Assembly: GCA_030525745.1 (NCBI GenBank) | Contig: JAUNED010000007.1 | Location: forward strand, 1-64,000 | Reading direction: 5' to 3' | DNA length: 64,000 bases | Source of the DNA: Lonepinella koalarum | Lineage (GTDB): Bacteria; Pseudomonadota; Gammaproteobacteria; Enterobacterales; Pasteurellaceae | Shown here: one piece after another, positions 18,605 through 27,859 of the stretch | How the letters are laid out: each line of letters opens with the position of its first letter | How positions within the stretch are numbered: position 1 is the stretch's first letter | Notes under the pieces: model-generated | The model's input: the letters and a program-made list of their open reading frames with translations, nothing else | The model's database searches: none | What the model was told of the DNA's origin: nothing | Program-made: the position numbers and the translations under genes

Positions 18605-19177
18605 ATGCGTCATAGCGAAACCGATAATGCTATGCAGGAACAGATTTTTGTTGCTACCGAACGCCTCATGGCAACAGAAGGGCTGCCTAATCTTTCTATG
18701 CATAAAATTGCCAAAGAAGCCTGTATCTCTGCAGGAACGATTTATATTTACTTTAAAAGCAAAGAAGATTTGCTTGAACAATTTGCGGTACGTGTGTTTG
18801 CTAATTTCCAATACGCATTAGCCAAAGATGTCGATGTAACTCGTTGTTATTTTGAGCAATATCGCCAAATGTGGAAAAATATTTGGCATCATTTATTAGA
18901 TAATCCGATGATACTAAGCAATATGCATCAATACAAATCCTTACCTCGTTTCTGTGATTTGTGCCAAGATTTTGAAGACAAAAGCTATTGGGCTAAATTT
19001 TGCCAAAAGGCTAAACAAGCCGAGTATTTATGTGATTTACCTATAAGCGTGCTGTTTTCTCTTGGTTTGGAAAGTGCAATGAAATTGGCTTATAACAGGG
19101 TCCATTTTAACGATGTACTGTCTGAGGATATGCTGGAAAATATTATTGAAAGGACTTGGCGTTCTATTCAAAAGTAA
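18605..19177 (+). CDS. TetR/AcrR-family repressor of the efflux operon
   Basis: From ATG 18605 the protein has 190 residues; a longer frame upstream runs through the terminator and operator and is rejected. The N-terminal TetR helix-turn-helix reads L-S-M-H-K-I-A-K-E-A-C-I-S-A-G-T-I-Y-I-Y-F near residues 30-50. The rest is a helical ligand domain with several Cys. It lies 25 nt before the adaptor gene of an RND pump, the same order as the acrR-acrA-acrB genes of H. influenzae. It is likely to be released by pump substrates. Confidence 0.88.
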   Translation: MRHSETDNAMQEQIFVATERLMATEGLPNLSMHKIAKEACISAGTIYIYFKSKEDLLEQFAVRVFANFQYALAKDVDVTRCYFEQYRQMWKNIWHHLLDNPMILSNMHQYKSLPRFCDLCQDFEDKSYWAKFCQKAKQAEYLCDLPISVLFSLGLESAMKLAYNRVHFNDVLSEDMLENIIERTWRSIQK

Positions 19178-19202
19178 CTTTAAATTAACTGACGGAGTTT
19201 TT

Positions 19203-20417
19203 ATGAGTCAATCTCAAGTGAGCAGACCAAAACGTGCCCACATGTTCTATTTGAAATTGGGTTTAGTGGTCTTAGTATTAATCTTTGCTTTGACTATTGG
19301 TCTGAATATCTTTAAAGGTATCGGTATCGGGAAGTACATGGCTTCTCTGCCAGAACCAACTAATCCGGTAACCGCCTATACCGTTCAACCCAAAGAGTGG
19401 ACACCGGTCATTGAAACTACAGGGATTGTTCGCCCAAATCAAGGCGCGATGTTAAGTGCGCAAACTTCCGGTACAATTAAATCTATTTCGGTGAAATCAG
19501 GTCAAGCCGTGAAAAAGGGAGATGTATTAGTCGAGTTTGACAGTGAAGCGGAATTAGCCTCTTTAAGAGCTTCTGAAGCCCAATTGACCGCTGTGCGATC
19601 TACTTATCAACGTTATACTAACCTATTGAAATCGCAGAGTATTTCACAAACAGAAATGGATAATGCAAAAGCTGCTTATGATCAATTAACGGCAACTATT
19701 CACTCCTTAAAAGCAAATTTAGAGCGCCGTAAAATTGTTGCGCCTTTTGACGGTGTTGCCGGTATTGTGCAAGTCAATGTAGGGCAATATGTGACAATGG
19801 GTACTGAAATTGTTCGAGTGGAAGACATTAGCACAATGCGTGTCGATTTCTCCGTTTCTCAAACCGAACTAGAAAATTTAAAGATTGGGCAAAAAGTAAC
19901 AGCAACTGCTGATGCAAGAAGCGGAGAAACATTTGCTGCTAGAGTCACAGCCATTGAGCCTGCGGTAAATAAAGCAACAGGCTTGATTGATTTACAAGCC
20001 ACATTTGAGCCTGAAGATGGTAAAAAATTACTCTCCGGGATGTTCACCCGTTTGCGTTTGGCCTTACCAACAGAAGCAAATCAAATTGTCGTGCCACAAG
20101 TCGCCATTAGTTACAATATGTACGGCGAAAGTACTTATGTTTTGACCGCACTTTCTCAAGAAGATAAAGACAAGTTATTAAATAACGATCTATTTCCTCA
20201 TAAAAAGAGTATTGATAAAGTCTATCGTGCTAAACAAATTACGGTATTCACAAAAAGCCGTCAAGGAATTTATTCTCAATTGAAAGGGAATGAAGTGAAA
20301 GCAGGCGATATGCTAATCACCGGCGGGCAACAGCGTTTAAGCAATGGTAGCCTTGTGATTGTCACCGATAAAGAAGGGGTGGGGACAACCCAACCGGCAA
20401 GCAAAACGAATCTTTAA
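19203..20417 (+). CDS. acrA: RND efflux periplasmic adaptor (AcrA-like)
   Basis: This membrane-fusion protein has ~404 residues from ATG 19203 (GACGGAG site upstream). It has one N-terminal membrane anchor near residues 15-38 rather than a lipobox. A lipoyl half-motif (T-S-G-T-I-K-S-I-S-V-K-S-G-Q-A-V-K-K-G-D-V-L) follows, then a coiled-coil hairpin, the second lipoyl half (A-P-F-D-G-V-A-G) and a beta-barrel. It links the inner-membrane pump to an outer-membrane channel. No TolC-type gene is present nearby, so the channel is encoded elsewhere. Confidence 0.92.
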   Translation: MSQSQVSRPKRAHMFYLKLGLVVLVLIFALTIGLNIFKGIGIGKYMASLPEPTNPVTAYTVQPKEWTPVIETTGIVRPNQGAMLSAQTSGTIKSISVKSGQAVKKGDVLVEFDSEAELASLRASEAQLTAVRSTYQRYTNLLKSQSISQTEMDNAKAAYDQLTATIHSLKANLERRKIVAPFDGVAGIVQVNVGQYVTMGTEIVRVEDISTMRVDFSVSQTELENLKIGQKVTATADARSGETFAARVTAIEPAVNKATGLIDLQATFEPEDGKKLLSGMFTRLRLALPTEANQIVVPQVAISYNMYGESTYVLTALSQEDKDKLLNNDLFPHKKSIDKVYRAKQITVFTKSRQGIYSQLKGNEVKAGDMLITGGQQRLSNGSLVIVTDKEGVGTTQPASKTNL

Positions 20418-20436
20418 TGCGAGTTAGGAAAAAAGA

Positions 20437-23400
20437 ATGAAATTTACTGATATGTTTATTCGCCGTCCTGTGCTTGCGATTGCGATCAGCTTGCTTATCG
20501 TCATTCTCGGTTTGCAGGCTATCAGCAAGCTAACAGTGCGTGAATATCCTAAAATGACTACAACAGTATTAACTGTTTCAACGGTATATCCCGGTGCAGA
20601 TGCAGGCTTAATTCAAGCTTTTGTCACCTCTAAATTGGAAGAAGCCATTGCACAGGCTGACAATATTGACTATATGTCATCCAGCAGTGCGCCAAATATG
20701 TCCACCATTACAGTCAAAATGAAGCTTAATACTGATCCAAATGCGGCATTGGCAGATGTTTTGGCGAAAGTAAATTCCGTGCGTTCAGAGCTACCGAAAG
20801 GGATTGAAGACCCAACGATTTCTTCCTCTACAGGTGGATCGGGAATTATGTATATCAGTTTCCGCTCCAATAAATTAGATTCAAGTCAAGTGACCGACTA
20901 TATTGAACGTGTGGTGAAACCGCAATTCTTTACCGTGGAAGGCGTGGCGAAAGTGCAAATTTTTGGTGCGGCAGAATATGCTATGCGGATTTGGTTAGAT
21001 CCGGCGAAACTTGCAGGACAGAATTTATCTGCCCCACAAGTTATGGCTGCTTTATCGGCAAATAACGTTCAAACTGCTGCAGGCAGTGCCAACGGTTATT
21101 TCACCGTATATAAAAATAAAGTGGAAACCACCACCAAGACAGTGGAAGATTTACGCAATGTTATCGTCTATTCTCAAGGGGATCAGTTAGTACGCTTGCG
21201 TGATGTGGCAGATGTGCAATTAGATAAATCCAGCGATAACAGCCGCGCAGTAGCAAACGGATCGGACTCCGTAGTTTTAGCGATTGACCCGACTTCCTCC
21301 GCAAACCCTTTAACGGTGGCAAAAAATATTTATCCGCTTTACGAGCGAATTAAAAACGCTCTACCGGACAGTATCGAAACTGATATTTTATATGACAGTA
21401 CTATTGCAATTAACAGCTCGATCAGTGAAGTTATCAAAACGATTGTCGAAGCAACTGTGATTGTATTAGTCGTGATTATGTTGTTTATTGGTTCATTACG
21501 TGCAATTTTAATCCCAATTATCACCATTCCAATTTCCTTGATTGGTGTGATTATGATGTTACAGCTCTTTGATTTCTCATTGAACTTAATGACATTACTG
21601 GCAATGATTTTAGCCATCGGCTTAGTGGTTGATGATGCTATCGTTGTGCTGGAAAACGTGGATCGCCATATTAAATTGGGTGAAACTCCATTCCGTGCGG
21701 CGATTATCGGAACACGTGAAATTGCCGTGCCTGTTATTTCAATGACTATCGCTTTGGTTGCAGTGTATTCCCCAATGGCGTTAATGGGTGGTATTACAGG
21801 CTCATTATTCAAAGAATTTGCTTTAACTCTTGCCGGCGCAGTATTCATTTCTGGCATTGTAGCCTTGACTTTATCGCCGATGATGTCGAGTAAAATGCTG
21901 AAACACGAAAGCTCCAAATTTGAAGAAAAAGTGAACCGCACTTTAAGCAAAATTACTGATAGCTACGCCTATGTTTTAGGTTTAGTGATGCAAAGCCGTA
22001 AAACGATGTTAATCTTTGCTACCATCATTTTTGCAACTTTACCGGTCATGTTTAAAATGTTGTCAAGCGAACTTACACCTGCAGAAGATAAAGGCGGTTT
22101 CTTGGCTATTGGTACAGCACCTTCCAATGTGAATGTAGATTACATTCAAGGAGCCATGGAAAGCTATGAAAAAATCTTAAAAGATACGCCGGAAGTCAAT
22201 TTCTCAATGGTCATCTCAGGTGCGCCATCCTCTAATCAATCGCTTAATGTAATCACATTAAAAGATTGGAGTGAGCGTAACCGTAGCCAAGCTGAAATCT
22301 TAAAAGAATTGAATACAAAAGCAGCAGGTATTCCTGAAATTTCATTACAAGGTTTCCCATTTCCTGAAATTAATACAGGCGAACAAGGACCTCCAATTGG
22401 CTTTGTTATCAGTACGGCGAGTGACTATCACAGTTTGGCAGAAGTGGCTGGTAACTTCCTGGCAGAAATGAAAAAATCAGGATTATTTGTCTACACTAAC
22501 TTGGATTTAAAATTCGATACTGCGGAAATGAAAATTACCGTGGATAAAGAAAAAGCCGGAACTTATGGCATTACAATGCAACAAATCAGCTCGACTTTAG
22601 GCAGCTATTTGTCTGCTGCAACCATTACCCGAGTGGATATTGACGGTCGAGCTTACAAAGTAATCGCACAAGTAAAACGTGACGCTCGATTAACACCTGA
22701 AAGCCTGAATAATTTCTTCGTCAGTGCATCAAACGGTGAAAGTGTACCTCTTAGCAGCTTTATCAAAATGGAATTGGTTCCACAACCTATGTCATTTCCA
22801 CGCTTCAGCCAGCTAAACTCAGCAATTATTGCTGCAGTACCGTCACCAACTGCCTCCATTGGCGATGTCGTGCAATGGCTACAAACGAATGCAAATGAAA
22901 AATTGCCACAAGGCTACAGCTATGATTTCAAAGGTGAAGCTCGTCAATTAGTACAAGAAGGCAATGCATTAGCCACCACCTTTATTTTAGCGGTGATCAT
23001 CATCTTCTTAGTATTGGCAATTCAATTTGAATCCATTCGAGATCCGTTGGTAATTATTGTTTCCGTGCCTTTGGCGATTAGTGGAGCCTTACTTATTCTG
23101 AATTTACTTAGCTTCTTCGACTTTGTTGGTACAACACTCAACATTTATTCTCAAGTAGGTCTGATTACTCTGGTCGGCTTAATCACCAAACACGGTATTT
23201 TAATGTGTGAAGTGGCAAAAGAAGAACAATTGCTACATGGTAAAAATCGCTATGATGCTATTATGATCTCGGCAAAAGTACGTCTTCGCCCAATCTTAAT
23301 GACCACTGCGGCGATGATTGCAGGTTTAATTCCGCTACTTTTCGCCAGCGGTGCAGGTGCAGTCTCTCGTTTCAGTATGGGTATTGTCATCGTAGCAGGT

Positions 23401-23532
23401 CTTGCTATCGGCACATTATTTACGTTGTTCGTATTGCCGGTAATCTACACCTTCCTCGCCAGCGAACACAAACCACTACCGGAATTTGATGAAAATGTAA
23501 AACCGATTGAAGGTAACCCATATCATCACTAA
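20437..23532 (+). CDS. acrB: RND multidrug efflux transporter (AcrB-like)
   Basis: The 1031-residue protein has the HAE1-type RND layout: a first membrane span at the N-terminus, a large periplasmic porter loop, spans 2-6, a second loop and spans 8-12. The proton-relay region reads G-L-V-V-D-D-A-I-V-V-L-E-N near residue 400, with adjacent Asp residues as in AcrB. It exports drugs, bile salts or dyes using the proton gradient. The gene starts 19 nt after the adaptor. The C-terminus is shorter than E. coli AcrB by a few residues. Confidence 0.95.
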   Translation: MKFTDMFIRRPVLAIAISLLIVILGLQAISKLTVREYPKMTTTVLTVSTVYPGADAGLIQAFVTSKLEEAIAQADNIDYMSSSSAPNMSTITVKMKLNTDPNAALADVLAKVNSVRSELPKGIEDPTISSSTGGSGIMYISFRSNKLDSSQVTDYIERVVKPQFFTVEGVAKVQIFGAAEYAMRIWLDPAKLAGQNLSAPQVMAALSANNVQTAAGSANGYFTVYKNKVETTTKTVEDLRNVIVYSQGDQLVRLRDVADVQLDKSSDNSRAVANGSDSVVLAIDPTSSANPLTVAKNIYPLYERIKNALPDSIETDILYDSTIAINSSISEVIKTIVEATVIVLVVIMLFIGSLRAILIPIITIPISLIGVIMMLQLFDFSLNLMTLLAMILAIGLVVDDAIVVLENVDRHIKLGETPFRAAIIGTREIAVPVISMTIALVAVYSPMALMGGITGSLFKEFALTLAGAVFISGIVALTLSPMMSSKMLKHESSKFEEKVNRTLSKITDSYAYVLGLVMQSRKTMLIFATIIFATLPVMFKMLSSELTPAEDKGGFLAIGTAPSNVNVDYIQGAMESYEKILKDTPEVNFSMVISGAPSSNQSLNVITLKDWSERNRSQAEILKELNTKAAGIPEISLQGFPFPEINTGEQGPPIGFVISTASDYHSLAEVAGNFLAEMKKSGLFVYTNLDLKFDTAEMKITVDKEKAGTYGITMQQISSTLGSYLSAATITRVDIDGRAYKVIAQVKRDARLTPESLNNFFVSASNGESVPLSSFIKMELVPQPMSFPRFSQLNSAIIAAVPSPTASIGDVVQWLQTNANEKLPQGYSYDFKGEARQLVQEGNALATTFILAVIIIFLVLAIQFESIRDPLVIIVSVPLAISGALLILNLLSFFDFVGTTLNIYSQVGLITLVGLITKHGILMCEVAKEEQLLHGKNRYDAIMISAKVRLRPILMTTAAMIAGLIPLLFASGAGAVSRFSMGIVIVAGLAIGTLFTLFVLPVIYTFLASEHKPLPEFDENVKPIEGNPYHH

Positions 23533-23562
23533 AAGAGTGAAAAATCAACCACACTTACTTAG

Positions 23563-23600
23563 GGGCTGTAATTGGAGCAAATCTGATACAGCCCTAAAAA
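23563..23600 (+). terminator. Hairpin after the efflux operon
   Basis: GGGCTGTA (23563-23570) pairs with TACAGCCC (23587-23594) around a 16-nt loop. A-rich sequence rather than a T run follows on the plus strand, so efficient intrinsic termination is uncertain; it may be an attenuator or mRNA 3' end. Confidence 0.45.
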
Positions 23601-23613
23601 ATTTATAGGAATA

Positions 23614-23682
23614 ATGCGAAAGATCGCTATAATGAAGCCTTTCCCCAAAATAATAAGAACATTTGCAGGTACAACAAGATGA
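23614..23682 (+). CDS. Possible 22-codon upstream ORF overlapping ilvG
   Basis: ATG at 23614 has an AGGA site five bases before it. It encodes a 22-residue peptide with Ile at positions 4, 6, 13 and 14 (three as ATA codons), and its TGA overlaps the ilvG ATG as ATGA. It could be a leader peptide or a translational coupler. Against this, a TATAAT at 23628-23633 lies inside it and could start the ilvG transcript downstream of its ATG. Confidence 0.3.
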   Translation: MRKIAIMKPFPKIIRTFAGTTR

Positions 23683-25334
23683 ACGGTGCAAGATTAGTAA
23701 CTGAGTGCTTGAAAGCACAGGGCGTGACCACAGTATTTGGCTATCCCGGTGGGACGATTATGCCGATTTATGATGCCTTGTATGATTGCGGTATCGAGCA
23801 TTTTCTCTGCCGTAACGAGCAAGGTGCGGCGATGGAAGCCATTGGCTATGCACGTGCTGCCGGAAATAATACTGTTGGTGTGTGTATGGCGACCTCAGGC
23901 CCAGGGGCAACGAATTTAGTCACCGGTTTGGGCGATGCCTTAATGGACAGTATTCCCATTGTTGCCATTACGGGGCAGGTGGGGCGACCGTTGATCGGTA
24001 CTGACGCTTTCCAAGAAGCGGACGTGTTGGGGCTATCCTTAGCTTGCACCAAACACAGTTTTATTGTGCAGACCATTGATGAATTGCCTGAAATCATCGC
24101 CCAAGCCTTCAAAATTGCCAAAAGTGGCCGACCGGGGCCGGTATTGGTTGATATTCCGAAAGATATTCAATTTGCCGAAACCGATTTTCAACCCATTGTT
24201 TATCCTATGGAAAAAGCCGCCGCATTGAAACCGAGCTTGTTGGAAAGTGCGGTCAAATTATTGCAAACTTCGAAAAAACCGGTGCTTTATGTGGGCGGCG
24301 GCGTAGGCATGGCAAATGCCACCGAAGCATTACGCCAATTCCTTGAAATTACTCAAATACCAAGTGTTTCCACCCTGAAAGGCTTGGGGACAATTTCGCC
24401 GGAAAATCCTTATTATATGGGCATGATCGGCATGCACGGCACGAAAGCGGCGAATTTAGCGGTGCAAGAAGCAGACTTATTGTTGGCTTTTGGCGCACGT
24501 TTTGATGACCGCGTGACGGGCAAACTCGACACCTTCGCGCCACACGCCAAAGTGATTCACGCCGATATTGATATTGCTGAAATCAACAAATTACGCCATG
24601 CCGATGTGGCATTAAAAGGCGATTTAATTCAAGCCTTGCAAGCCTTAAGCCAGCCTTTGGATATTCAGCCTTGGCGGGAAAAAATCCGTGAGCTGAAACA
24701 GCAACTGGATTTCACCTATGGTGAAAATCAAGGTGATGGCGATATTAACGCCGTTTGGTTGCTGAATACGCTGTCTCAGAAAAAGCCGAAAGATGCCATT
24801 ATTACCACCGATGTAGGTCAGCACCAAATGTGGTCTGCTCAACATATTCAGCATTATGCACCGGAAAATTTCATTACTTCCGCCGGATTTGGTTCTATGG
24901 GATTTGGCTTGCCTGCAGCGATTGGTGCCAAAAAAGTGCGGTCGCAAGATGAGGTGATTTTAATCACCGGTGACGGCTCGATTATGATGAATATTCAAGA
25001 GCTGGGGGCGGTAAAAAGCGGCAATGTCGCCGTGAAAATCCTGTTGTTGGATAATCAACGTTTGGGAATGGTGCGTCAATGGCAGTCCTTATTTTTCCAA
25101 GCACGCCATAGTTCCACAATTTTAGATGACAATCCCGATTTCGTCACTTTAGCGAAAGCCTTTGATATTCCGGGCGAACGTATTGAGAAAGCGAGCGAAG
25201 TTAATGCTGCTTTGGATCGTTTATTAGCCAGTAAAACGGCCTATTTCTTGCACGTTTGTATTCCACCGGAAGACAATGTGTGGCCGCTTGTACCGCCAGG
25301 GGCGTGCAACGCAGATATGCTTGAAGAAATGTAA
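23679..25334 (+). CDS. ilvG: Acetolactate synthase II large subunit
   Basis: IlvG (551 residues, intact) condenses two pyruvates, or pyruvate and 2-oxobutyrate, in valine/leucine/isoleucine synthesis. The catalytic Glu lies in [11 protein letters not shown]. The FAD region is in the middle. The TPP/Mg motif is [12 protein letters not shown] near residue 425. It is followed by its regulatory subunit ilvM. GC-rich stretches are frequent compared with the flanks, but two USS copies lie inside the gene. Confidence 0.96.
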   Translation: MNGARLVTECLKAQGVTTVFGYPGGTIMPIYDALYDCGIEHFLCRNEQGAAMEAIGYARAAGNNTVGVCMATSGPGATNLVTGLGDALMDSIPIVAITGQVGRPLIGTDAFQEADVLGLSLACTKHSFIVQTIDELPEIIAQAFKIAKSGRPGPVLVDIPKDIQFAETDFQPIVYPMEKAAALKPSLLESAVKLLQTSKKPVLYVGGGVGMANATEALRQFLEITQIPSVSTLKGLGTISPENPYYMGMIGMHGTKAANLAVQEADLLLAFGARFDDRVTGKLDTFAPHAKVIHADIDIAEINKLRHADVALKGDLIQALQALSQPLDIQPWREKIRELKQQLDFTYGENQGDGDINAVWLLNTLSQKKPKDAIITTDVGQHQMWSAQHIQHYAPENFITSAGFGSMGFGLPAAIGAKKVRSQDEVILITGDGSIMMNIQELGAVKSGNVAVKILLLDNQRLGMVRQWQSLFFQARHSSTILDDNPDFVTLAKAFDIPGERIEKASEVNAALDRLLASKTAYFLHVCIPPEDNVWPLVPPGACNADMLEEM

Positions 25335-25363
25335 AAAAGTGCGGTAAGAATTGGGAGAGTTTT

Positions 25364-25609
25364 ATGATAACCACAGAATTAACCATTGTAGCAAATCACC
25401 GTCCTGAAACCTTAGAGCGTATTTTTCGCGTGATTCGTCATCGTGGTTTCAGTGTTGAAAAAATGCAGATGAAATTGGAAAACCAAAAAATTTGGTGCGA
25501 TCTGGGTGTAACCGGTGATCGCCCGATTTATTTATTAATTCATCAATTGGTCAAGTTGCACGATGTCATTGATGTGACATCGGACGAAGATTGCCCGTTT
25601 GATGAATAA
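25364..25609 (+). CDS. ilvM: Acetolactate synthase II small subunit
   Basis: The 81-residue ACT-like protein stabilises and activates IlvG. The start reads M-I-T-T-E-L-T-I-V-A-N-H-R-P-E-T-L-E-R, typical of IlvM, and the length agrees. It begins 29 nt after ilvG, with a USS core in the gap. The valine-resistant isozyme II pairing is expected from family knowledge, not shown here. Confidence 0.93.
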   Translation: MITTELTIVANHRPETLERIFRVIRHRGFSVEKMQMKLENQKIWCDLGVTGDRPIYLLIHQLVKLHDVIDVTSDEDCPFDE

Positions 25610-25643
25610 TTTTTTTATTTTAATTAACTTTAAGGAAAGCAAA

Positions 25644-26465
25644 ATGAAAAAATCATTAATTAAATTGACCGCACTTTTCACGGCGGTCTTGGCTGTCGCT
25701 GCTTGCGATAAAAAAGTAGAGTCGTCGGAAAAAACGGATAAAGTGAAAGCTAAAACCCTGTTTGTAGCAGGTTCTACCGGTGTGATTGGCGAACCCTTGA
25801 GCAAGGCTTTAGTTGAAAAAGGCTATGTGGTATATGGCACAACTCGTAGTGCAGATAAAGCTAAAGTCTTGGAAGCTAATGGCGTAAAACCGGTTGTGGT
25901 TGATGTGTTTGATGCAGCAGCTTTGGAAAAAGCGGTAGTAGATGCAAAACCAGATGTGGTGATTAGCCAACTTTCTTCTTTGCCAAAAGGTTTGAAAGAG
26001 GAAGAAATGGTGGAAGGCTTAAAACGCGATAATAAAATTCGTATTGAAGGCACTCGCAATTTGATTGCCGCAACAGAAAAAGCAGGCACACCGAAATTTA
26101 TTACTCAAAGTTTTGTTTTCTATGCAGAAAGTGATAAAGCCCCGAATGAAGAATCTGCTTTAATTTCTGATGATGATCCGGCGTACGGTGAATCCACTCA
26201 AGCGATGAAAAATTTAGAAGCACAAACCTTAGCCGGTAAATTTACCCCTGTGGTATTACGTTATGGTTGGATTTACGGTGGAAAATCAGGTTTTGATGCA
26301 CCTATTGAGGGTTATTCAACAATCCATATTGACGCGGTAGTTGATGCCACAGTGCGTGCGGTTGAAGCAGATCTAAAAGGAATTTATAACGTTTCTGAAG
26401 CCAGTCCTTTTGTCGATGTCAGCAAATTTAAACAAGCCGTTCCTGAATGGAAAGATAAACAATAG
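25644..26465 (+). CDS. Lipoprotein with NAD(P)-binding epimerase/dehydratase (extended SDR) fold
   Basis: The first 21 residues form a lipoprotein signal (M-K-K-S-L-I-K-L-T-A then a hydrophobic run, lipobox V-A-A-C, Cys 21) with Asp at +2. In E. coli Asp+2 retains lipoproteins in the inner membrane. After a charged linker comes a Rossmann fold, with G-S-T-G-V-I-G near residue 43 matching GxxGxxG. Later come S-Q-S-F-V-F-Y-A-E and Y-G-E-S-T-Q-A-M-K near 179-187. In the last, the classic YxxxK spacing is altered (Gln at the usual Lys position). So an NAD(P)-type domain is predicted to face the periplasm. The start at 25644 is supported by AAGGAA. It sits between ilvM and ilvD; its substrate is unknown. 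Confidence 0.75.
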   Translation: MKKSLIKLTALFTAVLAVAACDKKVESSEKTDKVKAKTLFVAGSTGVIGEPLSKALVEKGYVVYGTTRSADKAKVLEANGVKPVVVDVFDAAALEKAVVDAKPDVVISQLSSLPKGLKEEEMVEGLKRDNKIRIEGTRNLIAATEKAGTPKFITQSFVFYAESDKAPNEESALISDDDPAYGESTQAMKNLEAQTLAGKFTPVVLRYGWIYGGKSGFDAPIEGYSTIHIDAVVDATVRAVEADLKGIYNVSEASPFVDVSKFKQAVPEWKDKQ

Positions 26466-26472
26466 CAAAATT

Positions 26473-26513
26473 AAAGTGCGGTTAAAAACAAGATAGTTTT
26501 CACCGCACTTTTC
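26473..26513 (+). terminator. USS-dyad terminator after the epimerase-like gene
   Basis: AAAGTGCGGT (26473-26482) pairs with ACCGCACTTT (26502-26511), followed by TTCTT. It would reduce read-through into the MFS gene. Confidence 0.65.
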
Positions 26514-26529
26514 TTCCACAGGATTAATT

Positions 26530-27789
26530 ATGTTTAAATTTTCTATGTTGGTGAAGGTACAAGAAAATGAGCGTAAAGCCTTATTTTGGTCTTGGCTTTA
26601 TGTTTTTGTGCTGTTTCTCGCTTATTATACATTGCGTCCGATTCGTGATGAATTAGGGGCGGCCGGTGGTGTTAAAGAATTATCTTGGTTATTCAGCGGC
26701 ACGCTCATTGCGATGTTGGCATTGACCCCTTTATATGGTTATTTGGTTCAACGTTGGAGTCGAGAAAAATTTATTGCTATCGCATACCGATTTTTTATGT
26801 TGAATTTGGTCGCCTTTGCATTTTTGATGGCGTTGGCTCAAGGTGATATTCTCGTTTGGACGGGGCGTATCTTTTTTATTTGGGTTTCGGTTTTTAATTT
26901 ATTTGTTGTGTCGGTATTTTGGTCTTTAATGTCCGATGTATTTAGCACTGAACAAGGCAAGCGTTTATTTGGTTTTTTAGCTACGGGTTCAACAGTGGGC
27001 GGTATTGCCGGTTCTACTTTTGTATCTTTGTTTTCTTCTATTTTTAATCATTATATTTTAGTTGCTATGGCAATCTTATTATTGGAGGTTGCCGTATTTG
27101 CCGCAAAACGGGTTTCTAAATTGGGAGATAAAGAGTTAAAAAGTGGCGAAAAACCTGATAATTCAGCACAGCAAATTGGTGGTGGTGTTTTGGCAGGTTT
27201 AAAACGTACCTTTCAATCACCTTATTTATTAGGGATTTCCGGATTTATTCTGCTTTATTCTGTCACTTCAACCGTGCTATATTTCCAGCAAGCGGAAATT
27301 GTGAATAATACTTTTAGCGATAGAGCAGAAAGAACCGCCTTTTTTGCCAATATTGATTTGTGGGTCAATAGTTTAACTTTATTGTTTCAAGTGGGGCTAA
27401 CCGGTCGAATGATGAAAACATTGGGGATTCTTCCCGTGTTATCCTTATTGCCGTTATTCAGTACGATCAGTTTTGCGATGCTGGCGATGTATCCGACCGT
27501 GATTGTGTTTGTGTTGGTTCAGGTTTCTCGCAGAGTGGCGAATTTTGCTTTTGCTCGTCCGTCTCGAGAAGTGCTTTTCACGAGATTGAACCGTGAAGAT
27601 CGTTATAAAGCAAAAAATGTCATTGATACAGTTGTTTATCGTAGTGGAGATCAGATTGGTTCTTGGAGCTATGCCGGTTTGGGTGCATTAGGCTTGAGTT
27701 TAACCACAATTTCTTGGCTAACTGTACCAATTTGTATAATATGGTTCGTTCTGAGTCTTTGGTTGGCGAAGAAAGAAGACATTGATTAA
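26530..27789 (+). CDS. MFS/TLC-like carrier (NTP/NDP-exchanger-like)
   Basis: This 419-residue protein has about 12 predicted membrane spans. Its start contains Y-Y-T-L-R-P-I-R-D-E-L-G-A-A-G-G. The L-R-P-I-R-D motif recurs in bacterial proteins annotated as NTP/NDP exchange transporters, distant relatives of the ATP/ADP translocases of Rickettsia and Chlamydia. Members in free-living bacteria have no proven substrate. The gene lies between two ilv segments and follows the lipoprotein epimerase, from which a USS terminator separates it. Confidence 0.75.
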   Translation: MFKFSMLVKVQENERKALFWSWLYVFVLFLAYYTLRPIRDELGAAGGVKELSWLFSGTLIAMLALTPLYGYLVQRWSREKFIAIAYRFFMLNLVAFAFLMALAQGDILVWTGRIFFIWVSVFNLFVVSVFWSLMSDVFSTEQGKRLFGFLATGSTVGGIAGSTFVSLFSSIFNHYILVAMAILLLEVAVFAAKRVSKLGDKELKSGEKPDNSAQQIGGGVLAGLKRTFQSPYLLGISGFILLYSVTSTVLYFQQAEIVNNTFSDRAERTAFFANIDLWVNSLTLLFQVGLTGRMMKTLGILPVLSLLPLFSTISFAMLAMYPTVIVFVLVQVSRRVANFAFARPSREVLFTRLNREDRYKAKNVIDTVVYRSGDQIGSWSYAGLGALGLSLTTISWLTVPICIIWFVLSLWLAKKEDID

Positions 27790-27859
27790 TGATTAAAACA
27801 ACATAAATTTAGACCGCACTTTAAGAGCAAACACCTAACATTTTACTTGGAGATTGATT

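Noticed and set aside
21339..21950. A 203-codon frame antisense to acrB
   Set aside because: It is a shadow of an intact, well-supported RND gene and has no ribosome binding site.
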